Source: Gp6-AA40 sp035711805 (GTDB taxonomy: Bacteria > Acidobacteriota > Vicinamibacteria > Vicinamibacterales > UBA2999). From it: a DNA stretch of 64,000 nucleotides. Under the pieces are notes generated by a model. It saw only the letters and a program-made list of their open reading frames with translations, was not told where the DNA came from and ran no database searches. How positions within the stretch are numbered: the first letter of the stretch is position 1; the number at the start of each line of letters is the position of its first letter. Of this stretch, positions 52,141 to 60,378 are shown piece after piece. Location: contig DASTBV010000052.1 in the NCBI GenBank assembly GCA_035711805.1, forward strand, positions 15,635-79,634, written 5' to 3'. A program made the position numbers and the translations under genes.

Positions 52141-52911
52141 CTACATGCCGGTCACGTGGAAGCCTGCGTCCACGAGCAGCACCTCGCCGGTGATGCCCTT
52201 GCCGGCGTCGCTCAGCAGAAACGCTCCCGCTTCGGCAACTTCGACGGTGTCCACGTTTCGCCGCAGCGGCGCGCGGTCCTTGTAGATGTTAAGAATGTTG
52301 GAGAAGCCGGAGATGCCGGCCGCCGCCAGCGTCTTGATCGGTCCGGCGGAGACCGCGTTGACGCGGACGTTCTTCGGACCGACGTCCGCCGCCAGATACC
52401 GCACCGACGCTTCGAGCGCCGCCTTGGCGACACCCATCACGTTGTAGTTCGGAAACACCCGCTCGCTGCCCAGATAGCTGAGCGTCAGGATGCTGCCGCC
52501 GCCGCGCTTCTCCATCAGCGGCAGCGCGCCGCGCGTCAACGCGATCAGCGAATAGGTCGAAATGTCGAGCGCCGTGCGGAAGCCATCGCGCGTGGTCATC
52601 GAGAAGGGTGCGGACAGTTCCTCGCGCGGCGCGAACGCCGCGCCGTGCACCACGAAGTCGAGTCCGCCGAAATCGCGATCGACGCGAGCGAACACCGCCT
52701 CGATGTCTGCGTCGGAGCTGACGTCACACGGAAGGACGAGGGGCGACTCGAGCCCCTGCGACAGCTCGTGCACGTGCTCTTCGAACCGGCCCTGATAGGT
52801 GAGCGCGAGCCGGGCGCCGCGCAGCGCGGTCACCTGAGCGATTGCCCACGCAATGGAACGCTTGTTGGCGACGCCGACGACGAGCCCGTGTTTTCCGGAG
52901 AAATCGGCCAT
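52141..52911 (-). CDS. fabI: Enoyl-[acyl-carrier-protein] reductase (NADH)
   Basis: Last reduction of the fatty acid elongation cycle. 256 aa SDR. N-terminal SGKHGLVVGVANKRSIAWAIAQ replaces the usual GxxxGxG. The Tyr-x6-Lys active-site pair is in FPNYNVMGVAKAAL. C-terminus GEVLLVDAGFHVTGM is typical FabI. No other fab gene is adjacent. Confidence 0.95.
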   Translation of the reverse strand: MADFSGKHGLVVGVANKRSIAWAIAQVTALRGARLALTYQGRFEEHVHELSQGLESPLVLPCDVSSDADIEAVFARVDRDFGGLDFVVHGAAFAPREELSAPFSMTTRDGFRTALDISTYSLIALTRGALPLMEKRGGGSILTLSYLGSERVFPNYNVMGVAKAALEASVRYLAADVGPKNVRVNAVSAGPIKTLAAAGISGFSNILNIYKDRAPLRRNVDTVEVAEAGAFLLSDAGKGITGEVLLVDAGFHVTGM

Positions 52912-52914
52912 CCG

Positions 52915-53095
52915 TTGTCCTTGGTGCGTAGTCCTTCGTGCTTAGTCCGTTCTTCGTCCCTCGTCCGCTCCGGGTCCTTGGTCCTTAGTCCGTGCGGCAG
53001 CCTCCAGCCAAGCGCACCAAGCACCTGGGACCAAGGACGGACCTGGGACTAAGGACGGACCTGGGACTAAGAACACAGGACCAAGGACCAGGGAA
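52915..53095. repeat. Large GGACCAAGGAC inverted repeat field
   Basis: The left half has TCCTTGGTGC, TAGTCC and GGTCCTTAGTCC units and the right half has GGACCAAGGAC, GGACTAAGGAC units on the same strand, so the 180 bp can fold into one long hairpin. Same family as 32127 and 61607. Confidence 0.8.
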
Positions 53096-53096
53096 G

Positions 53097-53846
53097 TTAC
53101 CGGCCGCGTTTCCGGCCGCCGCCGCCCGGCCGTTGGCCGCCGCGCCCCTGTCCGGGACGGCCGGCGCCGCCACCCTGCCCGGATCGGTTGCCGTGGCGCT
53201 GGCCCTGCGGCCCGCCGCCGCCGTAGCCGGGACCTCGCTGGCCGCCGAATCGAGACTGGCCCGACTGGGACTGCCCGTGGGCGTTACGCTGGCGATGGCC
53301 GCCGCCGCGGTGGCGCTGCCCGTTGCGTGAATCGAACTTGCCGCCGGACGGGCGGAACGTAAAGTCGGGCGCCTTGCGCTCCGGGGTGTGACCTTCCGGC
53401 CGCGGCAGCGTGGCGCGAATCAGCGGCCGATGGACCGGCCATTCATCGCGGTCTGCATCCGTTTCCTCGATCGGCTCGGCGGCTGGCTGATCGGATGCGG
53501 GAGCCGCGGCACGTTCGTCCTGACTTCCGGCTTCCGGCTCGATGGTTTCGGCGACTTCGGCAACGTCGTCGACGATCACCGTCGGCTCCTCGGAGGACTG
53601 AACGTCCGCGACCTCTGCAGCCCGGTTCGAGCCCTCGACCAGTTGCGCCTCGAGCGGGCCGGTCTTGCGACGCCGCGCCGCGGGCACTTTGGCCTCTTTG
53701 TACTCATGCTCCGCGTCGCACGTCGTGCACCGTGTCTGCTTGACGGTGTCTTCGATCATCGCCACGACCGCATGGTTGGTGATGCGGCGCTCGCGCGGAC
53801 AGTAGTCGTCCAGAATGTCACCGAGCCGAAGCCGGCGTTGCTGCAT
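53097..53846 (-). CDS. Acidobacterial-type protein with CxxC and RG-rich tail
   Basis: 249 aa from ATG 53846 with GGGGGA 5 nt upstream. The N-terminal ~55 residues (MQQRRLRLGDILDDYCPRERRITNHAVVAMIEDTVKQTRCTTCDAEHEYKEA) hold cysteines C16 and a CTTC pair, likely zinc. An acidic middle (~80-150) follows. The last ~80 residues are Gly/Arg/Gln-rich (GGGGPQGQRHGNRSGQGGGAGRPGQGRGG), an RGG-type, probably disordered, RNA-binding tail. Function unknown. Confidence 0.75.
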   Translation of the reverse strand: MQQRRLRLGDILDDYCPRERRITNHAVVAMIEDTVKQTRCTTCDAEHEYKEAKVPAARRRKTGPLEAQLVEGSNRAAEVADVQSSEEPTVIVDDVAEVAETIEPEAGSQDERAAAPASDQPAAEPIEETDADRDEWPVHRPLIRATLPRPEGHTPERKAPDFTFRPSGGKFDSRNGQRHRGGGHRQRNAHGQSQSGQSRFGGQRGPGYGGGGPQGQRHGNRSGQGGGAGRPGQGRGGQRPGGGGRKRGR

Positions 53847-53885
53847 GAAATCCCCCGGAACCGATTCCGTCAGGCGGGATGTGAG

Positions 53886-53958
53886 CTCGTCCGCCGTAGC
53901 CCCCTGGCGAAGGCGGAAAACGCGTCCGCCGAAGCCCCCGGCGAAGGCGGAAGCTAGC
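53886..53958. repeat. CCGCCGTAGCC...GCGAAGGCGG repeat pair
   Basis: Two adjacent hairpins, CCGCC...GGCGG twice, in the gap upstream of the RG-rich gene. Related to 33629 and 45200. Confidence 0.7.
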
Positions 53959-54023
53959 CCACCGAAGCGATGACGCAGGCGGGCTGTGCGGGTGTCGGGA
54001 AAGTCTAGCAGGGAAAGGGGGAA

Positions 54024-54058
54024 TTCCAAATCCCAAATCCAAACCCCAAATCCCAAAG
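54024..54058. repeat. CAAATCCCAAATCC repeat
   Basis: Three to four AAATCC(C/A)A units just past the argH stop. Confidence 0.7.
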
Positions 54059-54075
54059 AAACCCCGTGAAAAACG

Positions 54076-55452
54076 TCAACTGACGGACTTTATCCACGCA
54101 TGGCATTCGGCCAGAGCGGCCGTTACGGCATCCGGATTCGTCGACTGCGGAGTCCGTCGAGCCTTGACCGAGGCAAGGGCGGTCGCCGCCAGCGGAGCGT
54201 CGTCGCCGAACATTTCGCTCGCCTCCCTCCACTCGCCCATCGTCAGGTCGCTGAAGTCCCGCCCTTCCGTGACCAGCCGCCGGACCATTGCGCCGACGAC
54301 CTCATGGGCGCGCCGGAACGGCATTCCCCGCGTGGTCAGGTAGTCCGCCACGTCGGTGGCGAGCAGCAGACCGGAGGCGGCGCGCCCCGAGCGCTCGGCA
54401 TTGAGCGTCAGCCGCGCCACCACGGCATGGACGGCGCGAAGGGATACGGCCAGGGTCGATTCGGCGTCGAAGACCGCTTCCTTGTCTTCCTGAAGATCCT
54501 TGTTGTACCCGGTGGGCAGTCCCTTCATCGTGACGAGCCAACCCGTCAGGCGGCCGACGGCGCGTCCGGTCTTGCCCCGCACGAGCTCCAGCGGGTCCGG
54601 GTTTTTCTTTTGCGGCATCATGCTGCTGCCCGTCGCCGAGGCATCCGCCAGCTCGAAGAAACCGTGTTCCTCGCCGGTGAAGATGATGAGGTCCTCCGCC
54701 AGCCGGCTGAGGTGCACCATCGCCAGCGATACGGCATACAGGAAGGCAGCAACGAAGTCCCGATCGGACGAGGCATCCATGCTGTTCGGAACGACGCGCG
54801 AAAAACCGAGCGCCTTCGCCAGGCGCGCCGTGTCCACCGGATAGCTCGTACCGGCCACCGCACCCGAACCGAGCGGCAGCGCGTCGGCTTCGACGGAGGC
54901 GGCCGCCAGCCGCGCAAAATCGCGCCGGAGCGCCGACGCGTGCGACAGGAAGAAGTGTGAGACGAGCACCGGCTGTGCCCGGCGGAAGTGCGTGTACGAC
55001 GGCATGAGCGCGGACGCGGCGCGCTCCGCCTGATCGGCGCACGCGGCAACGAGCGTGACCAGATCCTTCTGCAGCAGCGGAATGCGGCGACGCAAGTACA
55101 GCCGGAGGTCGAGCGAGACCTGCTCGTTACGGGACCGGCCCGTATGCAGGCGCCGGCCCGCGTCACCGATCCGGTCAATCAGTCGCCGCTCGACGAAGCT
55201 GTGCACGTCTTCGTCCGGACCGGCGACCGACTCCGGGCTGCGGCGGCCTTCCTCGAGGATCTCCCTGAGCGCCGCCACGATTGCCCGGGCGTCGTCCGGC
55301 CCGAGCATTCCGGCCGCCTCGAGCGCTTCGGCCCACGCAATGCTGCCGGTGACGTCGTCTTCGAACAGCAGTCGATCGAAGCCGAAGGAGACGCCGAAAT
55401 CGAAGGCCGCGGGATCGGGGGCGGTATCGAAACGGCCGGACCAGAGCGTCAT
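54076..55452 (-). CDS. argH: Argininosuccinate lyase
   Basis: Splits argininosuccinate to arginine and fumarate. 458 aa. Motifs: LWSGRFD at the start, DEDVHSFVERRL, HTGRSRNEQVSLDLRL and the fumarase-superfamily signature GSSMMPQKKNPDPLE. Starts one base inside the argG-like stop (TGATG), so it is part of the argR-argG-argH run. Confidence 0.96.
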   Translation of the reverse strand: MTLWSGRFDTAPDPAAFDFGVSFGFDRLLFEDDVTGSIAWAEALEAAGMLGPDDARAIVAALREILEEGRRSPESVAGPDEDVHSFVERRLIDRIGDAGRRLHTGRSRNEQVSLDLRLYLRRRIPLLQKDLVTLVAACADQAERAASALMPSYTHFRRAQPVLVSHFFLSHASALRRDFARLAAASVEADALPLGSGAVAGTSYPVDTARLAKALGFSRVVPNSMDASSDRDFVAAFLYAVSLAMVHLSRLAEDLIIFTGEEHGFFELADASATGSSMMPQKKNPDPLELVRGKTGRAVGRLTGWLVTMKGLPTGYNKDLQEDKEAVFDAESTLAVSLRAVHAVVARLTLNAERSGRAASGLLLATDVADYLTTRGMPFRRAHEVVGAMVRRLVTEGRDFSDLTMGEWREASEMFGDDAPLAATALASVKARRTPQSTNPDAVTAALAECHAWIKSVS

Positions 55453-56177
55453 CAGCTATTCACCGGGACGGGCTGCGCAGGGTGCAGCTGCAGTGTGATC
55501 GAGCCGCGACCGCCGCACGCGCTGTACGCCGCGCGCAGCAGGTCGAGCGCCGGCGCTTCCGCGGTTGCGGCCGCGTACTCACCGCCGATCAGCGACAGGA
55601 TTTCAATCAGCTCGCGCAGCCCCAAGGGCACACCATTCACCGAAACGGGCACGCGATCGTGAAACTCGATCGTGACGTGCGCGGGCTCCGAGGCGGTGTA
55701 TGCGGGTGGCCGCAGCAGAAGATGGCCGCCGGCGCGAACCGCGCTCGTCTCCGGCGACTCGGCGGGTGGCACGATGACGTTCATCGCCGGGTCGATCGCG
55801 CCGATGTGTTCGGCGAGCGATTGGTCGGTCGACGCGTAGGCGACCGCATTTGCCCCTTCGATGGCGGCGACCTCGAGGAGGGCCGCGGCAATCACCGGAT
55901 GCGGCAGCCGCCGCAGCGCTTCGCCATCCGGCGGCGCCGGCGCGGCCGCCGCCGGCACAATCACGTCGCGCGCGAACGCCTCGCACCGATCGAGAACGTG
56001 CGCCCGCACCGCGCCACAGGCGATCGCACGGGCGCGGATTTCCTCGAGATCGTCCGGCTGGCCAACGTCGACGACGAGCGCGGCGACGTCCGCGCGGCAC
56101 GACTCGGCCAGCCACTTCACGGCAGCGCACGATCGCGTATCACCCGCGAAGGCCAGCACGATGCGTCTTCTGTTCAC
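55452..56177 (-). CDS. Shortened, degenerate argininosuccinate synthase-like protein
   Basis: 241 aa from GTG 56177 (GAGG 9 nt upstream). The order of blocks matches ArgG: N-type ATPase start (RRIVLAFAGDTRSCAAVKWLAE), DVGQPDDLEEIRARAIACGAV, ...VSVNGVPLGLRELIEILSLIGGEY. But ArgG is ~400 aa with P-loop SGGLDTS; here that is AGDTRSC, the central citrulline/aspartate region is missing, and the GVYETPGG end is altered. It is intact as a reading frame and sits between argR and argH. It may be a decayed enzyme or a regulator; a true argG may lie elsewhere. Confidence 0.75.
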   Translation of the reverse strand: MNRRRIVLAFAGDTRSCAAVKWLAESCRADVAALVVDVGQPDDLEEIRARAIACGAVRAHVLDRCEAFARDVIVPAAAAPAPPDGEALRRLPHPVIAAALLEVAAIEGANAVAYASTDQSLAEHIGAIDPAMNVIVPPAESPETSAVRAGGHLLLRPPAYTASEPAHVTIEFHDRVPVSVNGVPLGLRELIEILSLIGGEYAAATAEAPALDLLRAAYSACGGRGSITLQLHPAQPVPVNS

Positions 56178-56188
56178 GATGTGATTCC

Positions 56189-56632
56189 TCAGAGCTGTTC
56201 GAAGCGCTTGACGAGCGCGCGCGCGCGGCGCGTGTCGCGCGCGATGACGAGTATCGTGTCGTCGCCGGCCAGCGTGCCGACGACTTCCGGGAGGCTGGCG
56301 GCATCGATGGCCACGCCCAGCAGCTGCGCCTGGCCCGGTCCGGTGCGCAGCACGACGAGCTGCTGCACGCGATCGACGCGGGTCAGATAATCGGCGGCGG
56401 CGCGATGCAGCAGCGACTGCCCGTTCTGCGGCGTCCGCGGATGCAGCGGCGGCGCCTGGTAGGCACCGTCGGCGCCGCCCTTCACCAGGCCGAGGTCGCG
56501 GATGTCGCGCGACAAGGTCGCCTGCGTCACGTCGAATCCCGCCTTGCGCATGCTGCGGCGCAGCTGCTCCTGGCTGCGCACCGGCGAGCGATGGATGATG
56601 TCGACGATGGCCGACTGACGGCGCGCTTTCAT
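56189..56632 (-). CDS. argR: Arginine repressor
   Basis: Arginine-sensing regulator. 147 aa. Winged helix (MKARRQSAIVDIIHRSPVRSQEQLRRSMRKAGFDVTQATLSRDIRDLGLVK) and the C-terminal hexamerisation/arginine domain (VLRTGPGQAQLLGVAIDAASLPEVVGTLAGDDTILVI). Divergent from argC with the operator between them. Confidence 0.95.
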   Translation of the reverse strand: MKARRQSAIVDIIHRSPVRSQEQLRRSMRKAGFDVTQATLSRDIRDLGLVKGGADGAYQAPPLHPRTPQNGQSLLHRAAADYLTRVDRVQQLVVLRTGPGQAQLLGVAIDAASLPEVVGTLAGDDTILVIARDTRRARALVKRFEQL

Positions 56633-56657
56633 CGCGGTTCAGGCCCTCCCGGCGGCC

Positions 56658-56691
56658 TTGACTGATTATGCACCGAACTGTATAAATATAC
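56658..56691 (+). promoter_or_regulatory. argC promoter with overlapping ARG box
   Basis: -35 TTGACT (56658-56663), 17-bp spacer, -10 TATAAA (56681-56686). The -10 is embedded in GTATA-AA-TATAC (56680-56691), a good match to an ARG-box half pair, and a second AT-rich TGATTATGCA precedes it. ArgR bound here would block argC and probably its own divergent gene. Confidence 0.75.
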
Positions 56692-56700
56692 TTTTTTCCG

Positions 56701-56717
56701 GTCCGCCTCAAGGCGGC
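56701..56717. repeat. Palindromic repeat GTCCGCC-TCAA-GGCGGC in the argC leader
   Basis: Lies between the promoter and the argC start, so it is in the 5' untranslated RNA. Confidence 0.75.
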
Positions 56718-56739
56718 ACAGAGCGCTACACTACAGAGG

Positions 56740-57774
56740 ATGCCAATCGCCGCTCCGCTCCCGTCGCCAGCCGGCACGCCGCCCGGCACCCGCACGCGCG
56801 TCGCCATCGCCGGCGCCACCGGCTACGCCGGACAGGAGCTGCTGCGCATTCTTGCGCGCCATCCGGCGGTCACGCTGACGACGGCGATGTCGTCCGGCGC
56901 AGCCAGCGCGCCCCGGCCGATGCCCGCGCTGGCCCGCATCTGGGACGGGACGGTCGTGCCGCTGGACGTCGAGAAGCTCGTCGCGGATGCCGATATCGTC
57001 TTTCTCGCGCTGCCGGAAGCCGCCTCCGCTGAGCTCGCCCCGGCGCTCGTCGAACGGGGCCGCCGTGTCATCGATCTCTCCGGCGCCTTCCGGATTCGCG
57101 ACGACGCCGCGCGGCAACGGTGGTACCCGGCGACGGCGGCGCTGCCGTCCGGCACCGTCTACGGGTTCTCGGAGCGGAACCGCGAGGCCATCCGCAACGC
57201 GCGCCTCCTATCCAACCCGGGCTGCTACCCGACCGCCGCGCTGATGGCGCTTTCGCCGCTGGCCGATGCCGGCCTGCTCGCCGGCCCGGTCGTCGTGGAC
57301 GCGAAGTCGGGCGTCTCCGGCGCGGGGAAGACGCCAAGCGACCGCACGCACTTTTCGGAAAACCACGGCAGCGTCGCGGCGTACGGCATCTTCGGGCATC
57401 GGCACACCGCCGAGATGGAGCAGGAGCTGTCCGCGCCGGTGACGTTCGTTCCGCATCTCGTTCCGCTCGACCGCGGCATTCTCGAGACGATCTACGTCAC
57501 CCTCCCTCCGGGGACCACGGAAGCGCAAGTCGCCGGGGCGCTCAACGCCGCATACGCCGATGCGCCATTCGTGCGTCTGACGGGAACGACGCTCCCCGAG
57601 ATCAAGCACGTCGCACACACCAACTTCTGCGACATCGGGTGGAAGGTGGATGAAGCCGGCTCCCGGGCCGTGATCGTCGCGGTGCTCGACAATCTCGTGA
57701 AGGGCGCGGCGGGATCTGCGGTCCAGAACCTGAACATCATGCTCGGCGTGGACGAGCGCACGGGTCTCCTGTAA
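56740..57774 (+). CDS. argC: N-acetyl-gamma-glutamyl-phosphate reductase
   Basis: NADPH-dependent reduction in arginine synthesis. 344 aa. NAD(P)-binding RVAIAGATGYAGQELLRIL near residue 20, the catalytic cysteine in LLSNPGCYPTAA, and HLVPLDRGILETIY. A 19-residue Pro-rich leader precedes the fold. The stop overlaps argB (TAATG). First gene of argC-B-D-NAGS-J. Confidence 0.96.
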   Translation: MPIAAPLPSPAGTPPGTRTRVAIAGATGYAGQELLRILARHPAVTLTTAMSSGAASAPRPMPALARIWDGTVVPLDVEKLVADADIVFLALPEAASAELAPALVERGRRVIDLSGAFRIRDDAARQRWYPATAALPSGTVYGFSERNREAIRNARLLSNPGCYPTAALMALSPLADAGLLAGPVVVDAKSGVSGAGKTPSDRTHFSENHGSVAAYGIFGHRHTAEMEQELSAPVTFVPHLVPLDRGILETIYVTLPPGTTEAQVAGALNAAYADAPFVRLTGTTLPEIKHVAHTNFCDIGWKVDEAGSRAVIVAVLDNLVKGAAGSAVQNLNIMLGVDERTGLL

Positions 57775-58598
57775 TGGCGCGCGTGCGCGCCGGGGCTCCG
57801 ATCGTCCTCAAACTCGGCGGGGAGCTGCTCGAGCAGGCTGACGATCTCGGTCACATGGCCAGAGGGATCGCCGCCCTGTCGGCCCGGACGCCGCTGGTTG
57901 TCGTGCATGGCGGCGGGAAGGAGATCGACGCGGCGCTGGCGGTGGCAGGCATTCCGAAACGGCAGGTGGATGGCCTGCGCGTCACGGACGAGCCGACGCT
58001 CGACGTGGTCGTGGCGGTGCTCGCCGGCGCGATTAACACACGCCTCGTCGCGGCGGTCCGGCGCGCAGGCGCCAGGCCGGTGGGGCTGACCGGGGCCGAC
58101 GCCACCGTGGCGACGGTGAAGCGCGCGGCGCCGATCACGACCGTCGCCGGCGAACGTGTGGACCTCGGATTGGTAGGCGCACCCGTCGCCAACGGCAGGC
58201 CGCAGCTGCTGACGGATCTGCTGGGACGGGGGTACGTACCAATCGTGGCCTGCGTCGGGGCGACGCGTGACGGCCGGTTGATGAACGTCAACGCCGACAC
58301 GCTGGCGTCTCATCTGGCGCAGGCGATCGGCGCACGGCGGCTGGTCATCGCCGGCGGAACATCAGGCGTGCTGGACGAGCGCGGGCACACGATCGGCCGC
58401 ATGACCGGCCGCGAGGCGGCACGGCTGATCAAGGCCGGAACGGCGAACAAGGGGATGGTGGCCAAGCTGCAGGCATGCCGCGCGGCCCTGGCCGGCGGCG
58501 TTCGCGACGTCGTGATTGCGAACGGACGCCAGACGAAATTCGACGCGCTGGCGGTTGACACGGCACCCGGTGGCGGGTGCACACAGGTGGTGCGATGA
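57774..58598 (+). CDS. argB: Acetylglutamate kinase
   Basis: Phosphorylates N-acetylglutamate. 274 aa amino-acid kinase fold: IVLKLGGELLEQ, VVHGGGKEID, GLTGADATV and NVNADTLASHLAQAI. Length is near the family norm, without the N-terminal helix of arginine-inhibited hexameric forms. Overlaps argC and argD. Confidence 0.96.
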   Translation: MARVRAGAPIVLKLGGELLEQADDLGHMARGIAALSARTPLVVVHGGGKEIDAALAVAGIPKRQVDGLRVTDEPTLDVVVAVLAGAINTRLVAAVRRAGARPVGLTGADATVATVKRAAPITTVAGERVDLGLVGAPVANGRPQLLTDLLGRGYVPIVACVGATRDGRLMNVNADTLASHLAQAIGARRLVIAGGTSGVLDERGHTIGRMTGREAARLIKAGTANKGMVAKLQACRAALAGGVRDVVIANGRQTKFDALAVDTAPGGGCTQVVR

Positions 58599-59809
58599 AA
58601 CTGACGCTGGACGACATTCTGGGGCGGGAGTCCCGCCACGTGCTGCAGACGTACAGGCGCCAGCCGGTGGCGTTCGTCCGCGGCAGCGGTCCGCGTCTCT
58701 ACGACGTCGACGGCCGCGAGTACCTCGATTTCGTGTCCGGCATCGGCGTCGCCTCGCTCGGCCACGCGCATCCCGGACTCGCGGCGGCCATCGCCGATCA
58801 GGCGTCGACGCTGCTGCACACGTCGAACCTCTATTACCACCCGTACCAGGCGGAAGCGGCGTCGCGCCTCAGCGCGTTGTCCGGACTGCAGCGCGCGTTC
58901 TTCTGCAACAGCGGCGCTGAAGCGAACGAAGCGTGCCTGAAGTTCGCCCGCCGCTACTGGCACACCAAAGGTGTGAAAGGGCGCGTCGGGTTCGTCGCCA
59001 TCGAGGGCGCCTTTGGCGGCCGGACGATGGGCGCACTGTCGATCACCCACGACGAGCACTATCGCGCGCCCTTCCTGCCGCTCATCGAGCCGGTGACGTT
59101 CGTGCCTGATACGCGGCCTGATCTCCTGGCCAGCGCGGTGAACGAAGGGACGGCGGCGGTCATCGCCGAGCCGATCCGCGGCGAAGGCGGGATTCGGCCG
59201 CTGCCCGCCGAGTTCGCACGGGCGATCAGCGACGTCTGTAAACGAACGGGAACATTGCTGATCGCGGACGAAGTGCAGACCGGTCTCGGCCGCACGGGTT
59301 ATCCGTTCTATTCGCAGGCGCTCGGTTGGCAGCCTGACCTCATCTCCGTCGGCAAGGCGCTCGGATCGGGCGTGCCGATTGGAGCGGCGCTCGTCGCGGA
59401 ACACGTGGCGCAGACGATCTCCCCCGGCGATCACGGCAGCACGTACGGCGGCAACCTGCTGGCGACGCGGGCGGCGGCCTTCGTGTTGGAACAGTTGATG
59501 GATCACGGGCTGATCGAGCACGTCAGGACCGTCGGCGCGCACTTCGAGCGGCGGCTTCGCACGCTCGCCTTGAAGCATCCGACGATCGTCGAGGTTCGTG
59601 GCGAAGGGGTCATGCGCGGACTGCAGTTGAACGTCGACGCGCTGCCTGTCGTGACTCAGGCGCGCGAGCGCGGCCTGCTCGTCAACCGCACCGATGAGAA
59701 GGTGATCCGTCTTCTTCCGCCGCTCACCATCGAAGCGGCGGACATCGACCGTGCCGTCGACGTCCTCGATGAGGTGTTCGCCGCCATTGCATCCGAGGTG
59801 CCCGCATGA
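58595..59809 (+). CDS. argD: Acetylornithine aminotransferase
   Basis: PLP enzyme forming N-acetylornithine. 404 aa from ATG 58595 (ATGA overlap with argB). FCNSGAEANEACLKFARRY, the aspartate in IADEVQTGLGRTG and the PLP lysine in LISVGKALGSGVPIGA are all present. Confidence 0.95.
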   Translation: MKLTLDDILGRESRHVLQTYRRQPVAFVRGSGPRLYDVDGREYLDFVSGIGVASLGHAHPGLAAAIADQASTLLHTSNLYYHPYQAEAASRLSALSGLQRAFFCNSGAEANEACLKFARRYWHTKGVKGRVGFVAIEGAFGGRTMGALSITHDEHYRAPFLPLIEPVTFVPDTRPDLLASAVNEGTAAVIAEPIRGEGGIRPLPAEFARAISDVCKRTGTLLIADEVQTGLGRTGYPFYSQALGWQPDLISVGKALGSGVPIGAALVAEHVAQTISPGDHGSTYGGNLLATRAAAFVLEQLMDHGLIEHVRTVGAHFERRLRTLALKHPTIVEVRGEGVMRGLQLNVDALPVVTQARERGLLVNRTDEKVIRLLPPLTIEAADIDRAVDVLDEVFAAIASEVPA

Positions 59810-60378
59810 CGGGTGCTGTCGCCCTGCACGCGCGCCGGTCCGCCGTGCCGGCGCTGGCCGGCCGCAGCGGCCCGCTGACCCTGCGGCAGGCCACGCCCGA
59901 AGACGCGCGCGAGATCTTCAACCTGATCGCGCTGCATCTGAACGAAGGACACCTGTTGCCGCGCAGCCTGGCTGAAGTCAGCGCCCACACCCATCGCTTC
60001 GTCGTCGCCGTAGACGATGGGGAAATCGTCGGATGCGCCGACCTGGCGCCGCTCAGCCGCACCGTGGCGGAGGTGCGTTCGCTGGTGGTCAGCGCGGCGG
60101 CGCGATCGGGTGGGGTCGGCGGACGGCTGGTCGATGCGCTGGTTGCACGCGCTGCACTGGCCGGATTCGAGCGGCTGTGCGCGTTCACCCATGCGCCTGC
60201 CTACTTCGTGCAGCTTGGATTCTCGATCGTTCCGCACGCATGGATACCGGAGAAGATTTCAGCGGATTGCGGAACCTGCGCCCAGTTCCGGCGGTGCGGT
60301 CAGTACGCAGTTATGCTGCCCCTCTACGGAGGTCCGCCTAAAGGCGGACACTACGAAGGGACGTCGTTTCATGGCTGA
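59806..60378 (+). CDS. argA: Short GNAT-type N-acetylglutamate synthase
   Basis: Primes the pathway by acetylating glutamate. 190 aa, GNAT fold without a kinase-like domain, similar to the mycobacterial enzyme class: LRQATPEDAREIFNLIALHL, VRSLVVSAAARSGGVGGRLVDAL, then the typical end WIPEKISADCGTCAQFRRCGQYAVMLPL. The last ~15 residues (YGGPPKGGHYEGTSFHG) are a translated palindromic repeat and overlap the argJ start by 8 bases. Confidence 0.85.
   Translation: MTGAVALHARRSAVPALAGRSGPLTLRQATPEDAREIFNLIALHLNEGHLLPRSLAEVSAHTHRFVVAVDDGEIVGCADLAPLSRTVAEVRSLVVSAAARSGGVGGRLVDALVARAALAGFERLCAFTHAPAYFVQLGFSIVPHAWIPEKISADCGTCAQFRRCGQYAVMLPLYGGPPKGGHYEGTSFHG
60331..60359. repeat. Palindromic repeat translated at the end of the NAGS gene
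   Basis: GTCCGCCTAAAGGCGGAC then ACTACGAAG. It differs from the btuD copy (8280-8307) mainly in the last bases. Confidence 0.85.
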
